Shown: positions 18,065 through 25,951 of the stretch, in pieces | Layout of the letters: every line of letters starts with the position of its first letter | Numbering within the stretch: position 1 is the first letter of the stretch | Assembly (NCBI RefSeq): GCF_030811655.1 | Contig: NZ_JAUSRE010000011.1 | Coordinates: forward strand, 62,001 to 126,000 | Direction: 5' to 3' | Source: Pseudarthrobacter enclensis | GTDB taxonomy: Bacteria; Actinomycetota; Actinomycetes; Actinomycetales; Micrococcaceae | DNA: 64,000 bases | The notes under the pieces: model-generated | Database searches by the model: none | What the model was told of the DNA's origin: nothing | The model's input: the letters and a program-made list of their open reading frames with translations, nothing else | Translations under genes and position numbers: made by a program

Positions 18065-19266
18065 GAGGGCGGCAGCTCGAAGGCAGTTGAGGTGGAGACG
18101 GCCCAAGGCAGTCCCAGTTCGCTGAACGTGGCATGCCGGCGGCCCGCGCGTTCCAGGGCGTCCTCAATGCCGGCCACTATGGGGTGGGCGGCGTCGCCGT
18201 CGCCTTCCCATCGGATATGGGCGGGTTCAATCCGGGCTGGTGCCGGTGCCGTGCGGACGGCTTCCAGAACCAGCATGAAGGCGCCGCTGTCCACCAGGCT
18301 GCTGATGAGCGGAACGCCGGTGGCGCGGTGGGCCAGGAGGTTCTCCGTCAGGTCGTCACGGCCGAAGGTTTCCTCGGTGCGCCCGGAGGTTGTCTCAACG
18401 GTCAGCCTGTCTTCCGTGTAGTGGAACACCGCAGTGCCGGCCGAGCCCTGGAGGGTGACGTACGGCTCCGCCGGGTCCGACGCGCAGATCGTCAGGGCGC
18501 AGGTGATGGGCAGCCCGGCGGCCGTGCGGATCCGGACCACCGAGGTGTCATCGGATTCAATGTCGTTCGCGCGGTACAGCTCGGTTTCCACGGAAGCCAG
18601 CTCCGCGGTGGTGCGTGCCCCGGCAATCCGGAGTGCGGTTGCCACGGCATGGGCCAGGGGATTCGTGACCACGCCGTCCACCACGTCCACTCCATTGATG
18701 CTCCTCTTTCCCGCCCAGCGGGATCGTTTGAAGTAGGCCCTGTCCCGGACCCAGCGGCCCGTGGCGGAGATGCCTTCCAGCGTGCCAATGGTTCCGTCGG
18801 CGAGCAGGCCTTCAATGGCCTTCAGGGCGTGCGAGCCGAGGCTTTGGAAGCCGACCTGCACTCCGTGCCCTGATGCCGAGGCGGCCGCGCGCAGCCGGGC
18901 AAAGTCCGCCAGCGAGGCGACGGGCGGCTTCTCAAGGTACAGTTCCGCATCCGTGGCCAGGGCGGCCAGCGCCAGTGGGGCGTGGGTCTGGATGGGCGTG
19001 GCCACGATAATGGCGTCCAGGTCCCGGGTGGCCCCAAGGAGGTCATCGAGCCCCGGATAAACAGCGGCCGACGGCGGGACGGTGCCGGGTGCCGGGGGCT
19101 GCGGATCCGCCACGGCAACCAGTTCAACGCGTCCCTGTGACTGGAGGCGTTCAAGGTTCCGCAGGTGGTGGGTGCCAAAGCCATGCACTCCCACCAGGGC
19201 AACCTTTGCGGCTGCCGCGGTGGCTGTTCCGGTCGCGCTGCCGGCGGCGTCCATCGCCGTTTCCAT
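18061..19266 (-). CDS. Gfo/Idh/MocA-family oxidoreductase (paralogue of the fused protein)
   Basis: The protein has 401 residues. It has the Rossmann motif VALVGVHGFGTHHLRNLERL, the EKPPVAS signature and a segment around YFKRSRWAGKRSINGVDVVDGV that is almost the same as in the fused protein at 9363-11,405. It ends where the DUF6807 domain begins in that paralogue. GGAG precedes the ATG. It lies between the ABC permease and the GH78 gene, in the same operon. A sugar or glycoside oxidoreductase role is clear from the family; the substrate is not. Confidence 0.85.
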   Translation of the reverse strand: METAMDAAGSATGTATAAAAKVALVGVHGFGTHHLRNLERLQSQGRVELVAVADPQPPAPGTVPPSAAVYPGLDDLLGATRDLDAIIVATPIQTHAPLALAALATDAELYLEKPPVASLADFARLRAAASASGHGVQVGFQSLGSHALKAIEGLLADGTIGTLEGISATGRWVRDRAYFKRSRWAGKRSINGVDVVDGVVTNPLAHAVATALRIAGARTTAELASVETELYRANDIESDDTSVVRIRTAAGLPITCALTICASDPAEPYVTLQGSAGTAVFHYTEDRLTVETTSGRTEETFGRDDLTENLLAHRATGVPLISSLVDSGAFMLVLEAVRTAPAPARIEPAHIRWEGDGDAAHPIVAGIEDALERAGRRHATFSELGLPWAVSTSTAFELPPS

Positions 19267-19302
19267 GGTTCTCCGATCTGCCCCGCAGGGCGGTCCCTGT
19301 GC

Positions 19303-20253
19303 CTACTTGATGCCCGTTGTCGCGATGCCTTTGACCAGGAATTTTTGGCCGACGAGGAAGGCGATGAAGACGGGAAGGAGCGAGACGACCGACATGGCGA
19401 ACATCGCGCCCCAGTCGGTGCTGGATTGGGCGTCGACGAAGCTCCGGAGCGCCACGGGGACGGTAAAGACGTCGGGGGAGGTGAGGTAGATGAGCTGGCC
19501 GAAGAAGTCGCTCCAGGTCCAGATGAACGTGAAGATGGTGGTGGTGGCCAGGGCCGGTGTCATCAGGGGGAGGATGACCTGCAGGAAGATGCGTGGGTGG
19601 CCGGCGCCGTCGATCCTGGCTGCTTCATCCAGCTCCCGGGGGATGCCACGGATGAACTGGACCATGAGGAAGATAAAGAACGCGTCGGTGGCCAGGAATT
19701 TCGGCACGATGAGGGGCGCGAAGGTGTTCACCCAACCGATCTGGGAGAACAGGATGTACTGGGGCACGATGACCACGTGGATGGGGAGCATGATGGTGAC
19801 GAGCATGGCGCCGAACATCCACTTTTTGCCGCGGAAGTCCAGCCTGGCGAAGGCGTAGGCGGCCAGCGAGCAGGAGACGAGGTTTCCGATGACCGCGCCC
19901 AGGACGACGAGGGCCGAGTTCAGCAGGTAGGTGCCGAACGGTGAGGTCAGGGCGTTCCATCCGGTGGCGTAGTTCTCCGTGTGGACCTCGGTGAGCCAAA
20001 GTCCCGGGGCACGGAAGACGTCCGCACTGGGCCGGAAGGACGAGGCGATCATCCACAGCAAGGGGTAGATCATGATGATCGCGGCTGCGATCAGGACCGC
20101 GTGTTTCAGTACGCTCTTCGCGCGTTGCCTCGGACTCGGGGCATAGCCGGCTCTCCGGGTGATGGTGGTGCTTGCCGGGCGGCGTTCCCGGACGGGGCCG
20201 GGGACAGGTGGTGTGGCGTCGGTGGTGATGCGCGGGGCTGATTCAGTCGTCAT
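19303..20253 (-). CDS. ABC sugar transporter permease, MalG type
   Basis: This 316-residue inner-membrane protein has six predicted helices, a long cytoplasmic N-terminus and the EAA loop (PRELDEAARIDGAGHPRIFLQVILP) that docks the ATPase. It overlaps the other permease by 11 bases. With its partner it forms the membrane channel of a family-1 carbohydrate importer. No ATPase gene is in this locus, so a shared MsiK/MsmK-type ATPase elsewhere probably powers it. Confidence 0.9.
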   Translation of the reverse strand: MTTESAPRITTDATPPVPGPVRERRPASTTITRRAGYAPSPRQRAKSVLKHAVLIAAAIIMIYPLLWMIASSFRPSADVFRAPGLWLTEVHTENYATGWNALTSPFGTYLLNSALVVLGAVIGNLVSCSLAAYAFARLDFRGKKWMFGAMLVTIMLPIHVVIVPQYILFSQIGWVNTFAPLIVPKFLATDAFFIFLMVQFIRGIPRELDEAARIDGAGHPRIFLQVILPLMTPALATTTIFTFIWTWSDFFGQLIYLTSPDVFTVPVALRSFVDAQSSTDWGAMFAMSVVSLLPVFIAFLVGQKFLVKGIATTGIK

Positions 20254-21184
20254 AGAACACCCAGAATTTCGATGCGTAGAAGTTGATGGCGGTGAAGACG
20301 CCGACGATGACGAGCAGGACCCAGGCCATCGCCGATGCGTAGCCCATGTCGAACTGGCCGAAGCCGCGCTGGTAGAGGTAGAGCGTGAAGAACATGGTCG
20401 AATCGGACGGGCCGCCGGTGCCGCCGGAGACGATGAAGGCCTGTGTGAAGGACTGGAATGCTCCGATGATCTGCAGCACCAGGTTGAAGAAGATGATCGG
20501 GCTCAGCAAGGGCAGGGTGATTTTCAGGAACCGGGTTGCCCGGCCTGCGCCGTCCACGGCGGCGGCTTCGTAGTACATGCCGGGGATTTGACGCAGCCCG
20601 GCCAGGAAGATGATCATCGGCGAGCCAAAGGTCCATACGTGCAGCAGGATAATGCTGCCCAGCGCGGTGCTGGGGTCGGAGATCCAGCCCGGCCCGGTGA
20701 TTCCCACCATGGCCAGGAGTTGGTTGACCAGGCCCGAGGTGCCGAACATCTGCTTCCAGAGGATTGCCACCGCCACGGAGGACCCCAGCAGGGACGGAAG
20801 GTAGAACACCGAACGGTAGAACGGCAGGCCCTTGAGGCCTTTGTCCAGGGCCATGGCCACGGCCAGGGCCAGGCCCAGTTGCAGCGGGACGCCGACGATC
20901 ACGTATGTGAGCGTTACCCGCAGGGAGTTCCAGAACCGGTCGTCCTGCATCATCCGGGTGAAGTTGTCGGTACCGATCCAGTTTGGATCCTGGATCAGGT
21001 TGTAGTCCGTGAAGGACAGGTACAGGGAGATCAGCATCGGCCCAACCGTGATGGCTACCAGGCCCACTATCCAGGGGGCCAGGAAAACCATGGCGGCGCG
21101 GTTGTCCTTATAGGTCCGCTTGACGTTGGGGCGGCCGCCGCGGGACTTCTTCCCGAGGCTGCCCAGTTCAGCGAGTGCGCTCAT
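20243..21184 (-). CDS. ABC sugar transporter permease, MalF type
   Basis: The protein has 313 residues with six predicted membrane helices (first WIVGLVAITVGPMLISLYLSF) and an EAA loop (YYEAAAVDGAGRATRFLKITLP). The ATG overlaps the stop of the solute-binding protein gene (ATGA). It is the second membrane subunit of the importer; the binding protein upstream and the glycosidases downstream indicate rhamnose- and galactose-containing oligosaccharides as cargo. Confidence 0.9.
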   Translation of the reverse strand: MSALAELGSLGKKSRGGRPNVKRTYKDNRAAMVFLAPWIVGLVAITVGPMLISLYLSFTDYNLIQDPNWIGTDNFTRMMQDDRFWNSLRVTLTYVIVGVPLQLGLALAVAMALDKGLKGLPFYRSVFYLPSLLGSSVAVAILWKQMFGTSGLVNQLLAMVGITGPGWISDPSTALGSIILLHVWTFGSPMIIFLAGLRQIPGMYYEAAAVDGAGRATRFLKITLPLLSPIIFFNLVLQIIGAFQSFTQAFIVSGGTGGPSDSTMFFTLYLYQRGFGQFDMGYASAMAWVLLVIVGVFTAINFYASKFWVFYDD

Positions 21185-22482
21185 TTCTTGGCACTCTTGA
21201 TCATGTTGTCCGCGTCGCTCTTGAACGCTGCGGCTGCGTCCTGCGCGCTCGCGCGCCCGAAGAGGACATCGGTGGTGTGGCGGCCGAGGGAGTCGGCGGC
21301 CTTGCTCGACCCTGTGGGCGGGACGGCGGGCGGCTCTCCGAGTTCGGGCTTGATCTCGGAGAGGAAATCGAGGGCGCTCTTGTCGGTCGGGGTGAGCAGG
21401 GGCTTGATGGCGTCCTGGATCTTCTGGGACGTCGAGAAGCCGCGCTCCGTGGTGATGATCTTGGCAACGTCGGTGTTGTTGACGAGGTAGTCAATGAACG
21501 TAGCCGCTTCGGCCGCATGCTTGGAGCGGGATGACGCGGACCAGTACATCGACGGCTTGTAGAAGAGCCCATCGTCCTTGGGGTTGCCGTCCTGGCTCGG
21601 AACGCGCAGCAGCTTGATGTCGCTCCCGCTGGCCTTGGTCAGGGGCGCGAGCTGGTTGGTCCACCAGAACGACAGGCCGGTCTTGTTCGTCGCGGCGAGA
21701 GTCTGCTCGACGGGGGCGCCGATGTCCTCCTGTGCCACGCTGGCCGGGGGCGCCGCGTTGGCGTCCATCAGTTTCTTCTGGAAGGCCATGTAGGAGGCCA
21801 CGCCGTCGACGGTAAAGCCGGTCTGGCCATCCTGCGTGTAGAGCTGCTCTCCCCGCTGGCGCAGCCAGATGCTGAGGCTCTGGTCCGTCAGGCCGTACGA
21901 GGATCCATAGTTGCCCGCGCCGGCGGCGAGGGCCTGGGCCGTCCTTAGGTAGTCGTCCCACGTCCACTTCGAGTCGTCAGGGATGGCGACGCCGGCCTTC
22001 TTGAACACGTTGACGTTGGCGAAGACCGCCAGGGCGTTCTGGCCAGTGCTGATGCCGTTCAGCTTGCCGTTGTACTGGCCTGCCTTGATCGTGTTCTGGT
22101 CGAAGGCGGACAGGTCCAGCTGGCTTTGCTTGGAGAGGTCGAGGAGCGCGCCCCGTCCGCCGTACTCCGCGATGTAGGCCAGATCCATCTGGATCACATC
22201 GGGTGCGTCGTTTGCGGCGGTCTGGGTAGCCAGCTTGTCCCAGTATCCCGACCACACGCCGGGCTCTGCCTGGATCTTGATGTTCGGATGGGCCTGCTGG
22301 AAGGCATCGATTACCTGCTGGGTCTGGTTGTTACGCACATCGTTGCCCCACCAGGAGACACGCAGGGTAACGGATCCGTCAGCGTTCTTCGAGCCGGCTC
22401 CGGTACCACAGGCGGAAAGGGCCCCCACGGCAGCAGTTCCCGCAAAGAGTGCCAGTGCCGATCGGCGGGTCAAGGTAGTCAT
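21181..22482 (-). CDS. ABC transporter sugar-binding lipoprotein
   Basis: The protein has 433 residues. It begins with an Arg-Arg signal sequence (TRRSALALFAG) and a lipobox LSAC that would anchor the mature protein to the outer face of the membrane. The rest is a family-1 solute-binding fold (WWGNDVRNNQTQQVIDAF, PDVIQMDLAYIAEYG). AAAGGAG lies six bases before the ATG at 22,482. It is first in the operon for the two permeases, Gfo/Idh, GH78 and GH42 proteins. Sites for two different LacI-type repressors lie upstream. Confidence 0.9.
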   Translation of the reverse strand: MTTLTRRSALALFAGTAAVGALSACGTGAGSKNADGSVTLRVSWWGNDVRNNQTQQVIDAFQQAHPNIKIQAEPGVWSGYWDKLATQTAANDAPDVIQMDLAYIAEYGGRGALLDLSKQSQLDLSAFDQNTIKAGQYNGKLNGISTGQNALAVFANVNVFKKAGVAIPDDSKWTWDDYLRTAQALAAGAGNYGSSYGLTDQSLSIWLRQRGEQLYTQDGQTGFTVDGVASYMAFQKKLMDANAAPPASVAQEDIGAPVEQTLAATNKTGLSFWWTNQLAPLTKASGSDIKLLRVPSQDGNPKDDGLFYKPSMYWSASSRSKHAAEAATFIDYLVNNTDVAKIITTERGFSTSQKIQDAIKPLLTPTDKSALDFLSEIKPELGEPPAVPPTGSSKAADSLGRHTTDVLFGRASAQDAAAAFKSDADNMIKSAKK

Positions 22483-22564
22483 TGTCTCTCCTTTGAGTTC
22501 ATGGGTTGCTGTGCAGGGGGTCCGGGTCCGGATCCAGGGCGTGTGTCCTACGCCACGTTGCTCA

Positions 22565-22585
22565 TGTATAAGGAAAGCGCATTCC
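22565..22585 (-). promoter_or_regulatory. -10 box and LacI operator of the importer/GH78/GH42 operon
   Basis: TATACA (minus strand, 22,565-22,570) is a good -10 box. GGAAAGCGCATTCC at 22,572-22,585 is a palindrome with one mismatch and matches the GAAARCGNTTTC sites of the first LacI gene. It would sit between the -35 and -10 elements. No good -35 box is visible. Confidence 0.55.
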
Positions 22586-22628
22586 GCAAAACTTGGCAAG
22601 CCCTTTCCGCCGGATTGGGCCCGTGATA

Positions 22629-22642
22629 TGTAACGATTCAAA
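22629..22642. promoter_or_regulatory. Second operator, shared with the rhamnose operon
   Basis: ACGATTCAAA at 22,633-22,642 is identical to the 10-mer found twice, in opposite orientation, in front of the rhamnose genes (25,476-25,504). It suggests that the rhamnose LacI protein also controls the importer operon. Confidence 0.5.
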
Positions 22643-23058
22643 AATTGTCGCGGCCAGCGGGCTGCTGCTGGTCCGGATTTTCGGGAAACCGATTACTCGC
22701 GCGATGGGGACTATGTCCCGTCTCGCCGGTGCGGGGGTGGGGGAAGGAATCCTGCCACGCCGGCGGGGACCTTCAGTGCGGGTGCCTACTCATTTCTCGA
22801 CACCCTCGCCTGGACTGCGCGCCCGAGCCTGCCCTGGATTGCCTTCGCCCTTTTTGCCCGGGTCCGGCCTGGGCGGGCTGTACCCGGCTGGAGGTGCTGA
22901 AGGGCGGGCCCTCGATGGCCTTTCGTCAATGGACTGTGCCTCTTCGAGTGGGCGTCTGCAGCCAGGGTGCTGGCGGCGGCCGGATCGGCTTCCGGCAGAT
23001 GGCTCCGCTCCGGGCCGCCTGCCGCAACCTGGTGGTGGAGAAGCTTTAGCAGCAACGC
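22643..23058. other. 416-base stretch without a convincing gene
   Basis: Several frames are open by chance because the DNA is GC-rich, but none has a family-like sequence, a good ribosome-binding site or normal codon bias. One plus-strand frame ends at 23,049 (LRAACRNLVVEKL), ten bases before a strong terminator, so a decayed gene remnant is possible. I cannot name it. Confidence 0.4.
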
Positions 23059-23090
23059 AAGGCGGGCGGCCCGGAAGGGCCGCCCGCCTT
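23059..23090. terminator. Strong hairpin terminator
   Basis: AAGGCGGGCGGCCC and GGGCCGCCCGCCTT form a perfect 14-bp stem with a GGAA loop, followed on the plus strand by GTTTGT. It can also end the minus-strand secreted-protein gene. Confidence 0.8.
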
Positions 23091-23124
23091 GTTTGTCGGT
23101 TCCAGGTTATCGACCTGCCGGAAA

Positions 23125-23690
23125 CTAGAGCCCCAGGAGGCGGTTGAGCAGGTTGGTGAGGCCGCTGAGTCCATTGCCGCCATCGAGGAGGCCGGTGACG
23201 GCGCAGAGGAGGTTGCCTACCAGGTTGCCCGCCCCGGTCTGGAGGTGATGTTCAGGACAACCTGGTTCAGGTCCACGTTGAGTCCCAGGAGATTCAGGTG
23301 CAGTGGCCCGAGGGCAAGGTTAAGGACATCGCAGCTGCCGCCGGAGGCGAGCGCGGCAGCTGTGGAGGGCGCGGCCGCAGCGGTGGTGGTCAGTGTCTGG
23401 GAGACCGGGGTGGCCACGCCGTTAAGGTCCGTGAAGGTACCCTGCACGAGACCCGTGACGGTCAGTTGGCCGTTTTGGGTGCTGAAACCTGACGGGGTGA
23501 AGGATCCCACGAAGGTGCCGACGCCGTCGATGGTCTGGTTGATGGTTCCCGTCACGTTGGCGACCCTTGTCGATTGGGTGGCGGTGGAAGGAGCCGCCGG
23601 CGCCGCAGCGGTTGCGGGACCTGCCATGCCGAAGAGCATGGCGCCGGAAAGGGCAATGGCGGTGACTGAAGCTGAGACCTTTGTTCGCAT
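23125..23690 (-). pseudogene. Secreted small protein gene with a late frameshift
   Basis: The frame from 23,690 encodes a signal peptide (MRTKVSASVTAIALSGAMLF, cleavage after ATAAA) and a beta-rich domain (GTINQTIDGVGTFVGSFTPS). It ends prematurely at 23,217 in ITSRPGRATW. From about 23,245 the next frame continues with a convincing ending, QTGAGNLVGNLLCAVTGLLD, and a stop at 23,125-23,127. Restoring one base would give about 188 residues and a smooth hydrophobic Leu-rich C-terminus. GAGGA precedes the ATG. Either a real single-base deletion or a sequencing error in the G-rich run is possible. The function of this family is not known to me. Confidence 0.75.
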
Positions 23691-23866
23691 TTTTGGTAAA
23701 TCCTCTCAGCGCCGGGATGCGGCGCATCGAACCCCCCGAGGCTCCGCCCCCATGGAGAACCCCGGCGGAACTGGTTATTCAAATGCAGTTTTCAGATGCA
23801 GCCCTGGTGGGCCGCGACACGTGGCGCCGAAGTGATCCAGGCCACGGACACGCCGACCACCGTATT

Positions 23867-23878
23867 AGTAAGTATGCT
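23867..23878 (+). promoter_or_regulatory. Promoter-like AGTAAGTATGCT motif
   Basis: AGTAAGTATGCT includes a TATGCT -10 box and is flanked by TTAGTAAG and TTAGTCAAG repeats. It precedes the STAS-like gene by about 85 bases. The CsbD gene has the same motif with one change (AGTAAGTAGGCT, 61,132-61,143, minus strand). Confidence 0.45.
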
Positions 23879-23962
23879 GATTAGTCAAGCGGTGGAGTGT
23901 CCTCCCTTGGATTGGTGCAAGATAGAGGGGTTCGTGATCTGCCCACTGGAGGGAGGCGTGAT

Positions 23963-24340
23963 ATGGAACCCGTAGTGGTTGACGGCGGCAAAGGCACCGT
24001 GGAGCTGCGTGCCGACGGCATCATCCACCTCATTTGGGAACCCAAGGTCCGCATAGAAGCCGAGGATGCCCAGGCCGCCATGGCTGCCGTGAACCGTCTG
24101 GCCGGTGACGGCAACTATCCGATGCTGGTGGACATGGCCACCACCGAAAACGTCAGCATCCAGGCGCGGTCGGTTTTCTCCATCCCCTGCGCAGCCAGCC
24201 GCATTGCCCTGCTGGGCTCGAGTCCTGTGGACCGGATCATCGCCAATTTCTTCCTCGGCGTCCACGTTCCGCCGTGCCCTACCCGTTTCTTCACGTCCCG
24301 GGATGAGTCCATGAAGTGGCTGCGGCAGGACGGAAAGTAG
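23963..24340 (+). CDS. STAS/SEC14-like small protein (DUF7793 type)
   Basis: The protein has 125 residues. The ATG at 23,963 is chosen because GGAGGGAGG lies 6 bases upstream; a longer frame from 23,897 has no such site. The pattern (short beta strands, ADGIIHLIWEPKVRIEAEDAQAAM, then YPMLVDMATTENVSIQARSVF) is that of actinobacterial STAS/SEC14-like proteins, which are thought to bind lipids or take part in stress signalling. It shares a promoter motif with the CsbD gene. Function is otherwise unknown. Confidence 0.65.
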   Translation: MEPVVVDGGKGTVELRADGIIHLIWEPKVRIEAEDAQAAMAAVNRLAGDGNYPMLVDMATTENVSIQARSVFSIPCAASRIALLGSSPVDRIIANFFLGVHVPPCPTRFFTSRDESMKWLRQDGK

Positions 24341-24357
24341 CAGGTACTTTTGCTGCC

Positions 24358-25380
24358 CTAACCTGCGGCGGGTGTGGCGGTGCTCTGCCTGACCACCAGC
24401 TCGGGAGTGAACACGACGGCCCGGTGGACCGGACTCTGGGACTCCACCTCTTCGGACAGCAGCTCGATGGCCGTCCTGCCCAGCAATTCGGTTGGCTGGC
24501 GGATCGATGACAGCGGGACCACTGCCGATGCCGCAAAGTCGATGTCGTCGTAGCCGATCAGCGCCACGTCCGCCGGGATGCGGAACGTGTGGGTCATGGT
24601 GAGCGACTGCATAACGCCGAGGGCCAGGAGGTCGTTGGCGCAGAAAATTCCGTCCGGCAGGTCCGCCCGGCCGCGCTGGACCAGCGCGTCGCCCACGCTG
24701 CGGCCGGCCAGTACTGTCTGGCCTTCCGCGTCCAGCACCTCCAGCGTGGCATCCGGTTCCTCTTTCACGGCCCGCCGGGCGCCCTGGAGGCGGTCCGCGA
24801 CCTGCCGGATGGACGTGGGTCCGCCAACAAAGGCCAGCCGGCGGCGGCCGGTGTCCAGCAGGTGCCGGGCGGCAAGGTACCCGCCGGCGTCGTCATCCAC
24901 TGCAACCGAGCTGAACTTGGACTCGTCAGCCAGCCGGTCCACCACTACCGTAGGCACGCCGCGCTCGCGGAGGAGATCCAGCCTGGCCGTCACATCGCCC
25001 ACCGGTGAAATCAGGAGTCCCTGGACGCGCTGCTCCTGGAAGAGGTCGATGTAGTTCGCTTCCCGGGCGGCGTCATGGCCGCTGTCGCCCAGCAGGACGG
25101 CGCTTCCCTGCAGCGCGGCCGCGTCCTCTGCTGCACGCACCACGGAGGTGAAGAAGGGGTTGCCGACGTCCAGAACAATGAGCCCGATGGTGCGGCTGTG
25201 GCCCACGCGGAGCTGGCGGGCGGCATCATTCCGCACGAAGCCAAGGTCATCGATGGCGCGCAGCACCCGCTCCTTGGTCCTTTCCGACACCCGGTCCGGG
25301 TAGTTCAGGACGTTGGAAACTGTCCCCACGGCCACCCCCGCGTGGGTGGCCACGTCCTTGATGCTGGCTGTGCGGTTCAT
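24358..25380 (-). CDS. LacI-family regulator of the rhamnose operon
   Basis: This 340-residue LacI protein has helix-turn-helix IKDVATHAGVAVGTVSNVLN (residues 7-26) and a full sensor domain. The ATG at 25,380 has GGAG upstream. It is divergent from the rhamnose genes, and an inverted repeat of ACGATTCAAA lies between them over the promoter of rhaM. I infer repression of the rhamnose operon, relieved by L-rhamnose or a catabolite. A third copy of the 10-mer upstream of the ABC importer suggests a wider regulon. Confidence 0.88.
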   Translation of the reverse strand: MNRTASIKDVATHAGVAVGTVSNVLNYPDRVSERTKERVLRAIDDLGFVRNDAARQLRVGHSRTIGLIVLDVGNPFFTSVVRAAEDAAALQGSAVLLGDSGHDAAREANYIDLFQEQRVQGLLISPVGDVTARLDLLRERGVPTVVVDRLADESKFSSVAVDDDAGGYLAARHLLDTGRRRLAFVGGPTSIRQVADRLQGARRAVKEEPDATLEVLDAEGQTVLAGRSVGDALVQRGRADLPDGIFCANDLLALGVMQSLTMTHTFRIPADVALIGYDDIDFAASAVVPLSSIRQPTELLGRTAIELLSEEVESQSPVHRAVVFTPELVVRQSTATPAAG

Positions 25381-25448
25381 CGATTCTCCGTGCCGGTCTG
25401 CCCGTGGAGGTCGGTTCCGCGGGGTGGATCAAAAATTTCTGCCGTTGC

Positions 25449-25504
25449 TTGACACCTGCTCAATTCCAAGAGTACTTTGAATCGTACCAATGAAACGATT
25501 CAAA
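25449..25504 (+). promoter_or_regulatory. Rhamnose promoter with paired LacI operators
   Basis: TTGACA (25,449-25,454) and TACTTT (25,473-25,478) with an 18-base spacer form the promoter. TTTGAATCGT (25,476-25,485) and ACGATTCAAA (25,495-25,504) are perfect inverted 10-mers nine bases apart that cover the -10 box and transcription start. Confidence 0.75.
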
Positions 25505-25531
25505 GGAATCGTGGTTTCCGGAGGGGTTCCC

Positions 25532-25885
25532 ATGCGCGTGTGCTTCCGTTCCTCGGTCCAGCCGGCTCTGATGGCCGAATACCGGCGCCGGCACGCCGCT
25601 GTGTGGCCGGGCATGCTCCTCGCCCTCAAGAACGCAGGGTGGCACAACTACTCCCTGTTCCTGGGGGAGGACGGGCTCCTTGTGGGCTACGTGGAGTGCG
25701 ACGACTTTGACGCTGCCCGCGCCCGCATGGCCCTGACGGAGGTCAACGCCCGCTGGCAGGCGGAGATGGCAGCACTTTTCGAGGACTCCGGGCAGGCGCC
25801 GGATGAAGGGTTCCAGGTACTTGAGGAAGTCTTCAACCTGGACAGCCAGCTCGCAGCCGCCGGTTCCCAGCAACCACAGCACTAA
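25532..25885 (+). CDS. rhaM: L-rhamnose mutarotase
   Basis: This 117-residue protein shows the RhaM pattern: MRVCFRSSVQPALMAEYRRR, HAAVWPGMLLALKNAGWHNYS and a C-terminal LEEVFNLD. It interconverts the alpha and beta anomers of L-rhamnose ahead of the isomerase. I start it at 25,532, after GGAGGGG; an upstream in-frame ATG at 25,490 lies within the operator. It is first in the rhamnose operon. Confidence 0.9.
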   Translation: MRVCFRSSVQPALMAEYRRRHAAVWPGMLLALKNAGWHNYSLFLGEDGLLVGYVECDDFDAARARMALTEVNARWQAEMAALFEDSGQAPDEGFQVLEEVFNLDSQLAAAGSQQPQH

Positions 25886-25951
25886 CGCTCCAGCAGCGGG
25901 GCACCCACCATGAAGCATCAGACAGACGCTCCACCACCGGAAAGAACTAAC

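Noticed and set aside
22593..23147. Possible genes in the stretch between the solute-binding protein and the secreted protein
   Set aside because: No frame has a family match, normal composition and a ribosome-binding site together; several overlap in different frames. At most a remnant.
25490..25531. Upstream start for rhaM
   Set aside because: The ATG at 25,490 is inside the operator; the ATG at 25,532 has a GGAGGGG site and matches family length.
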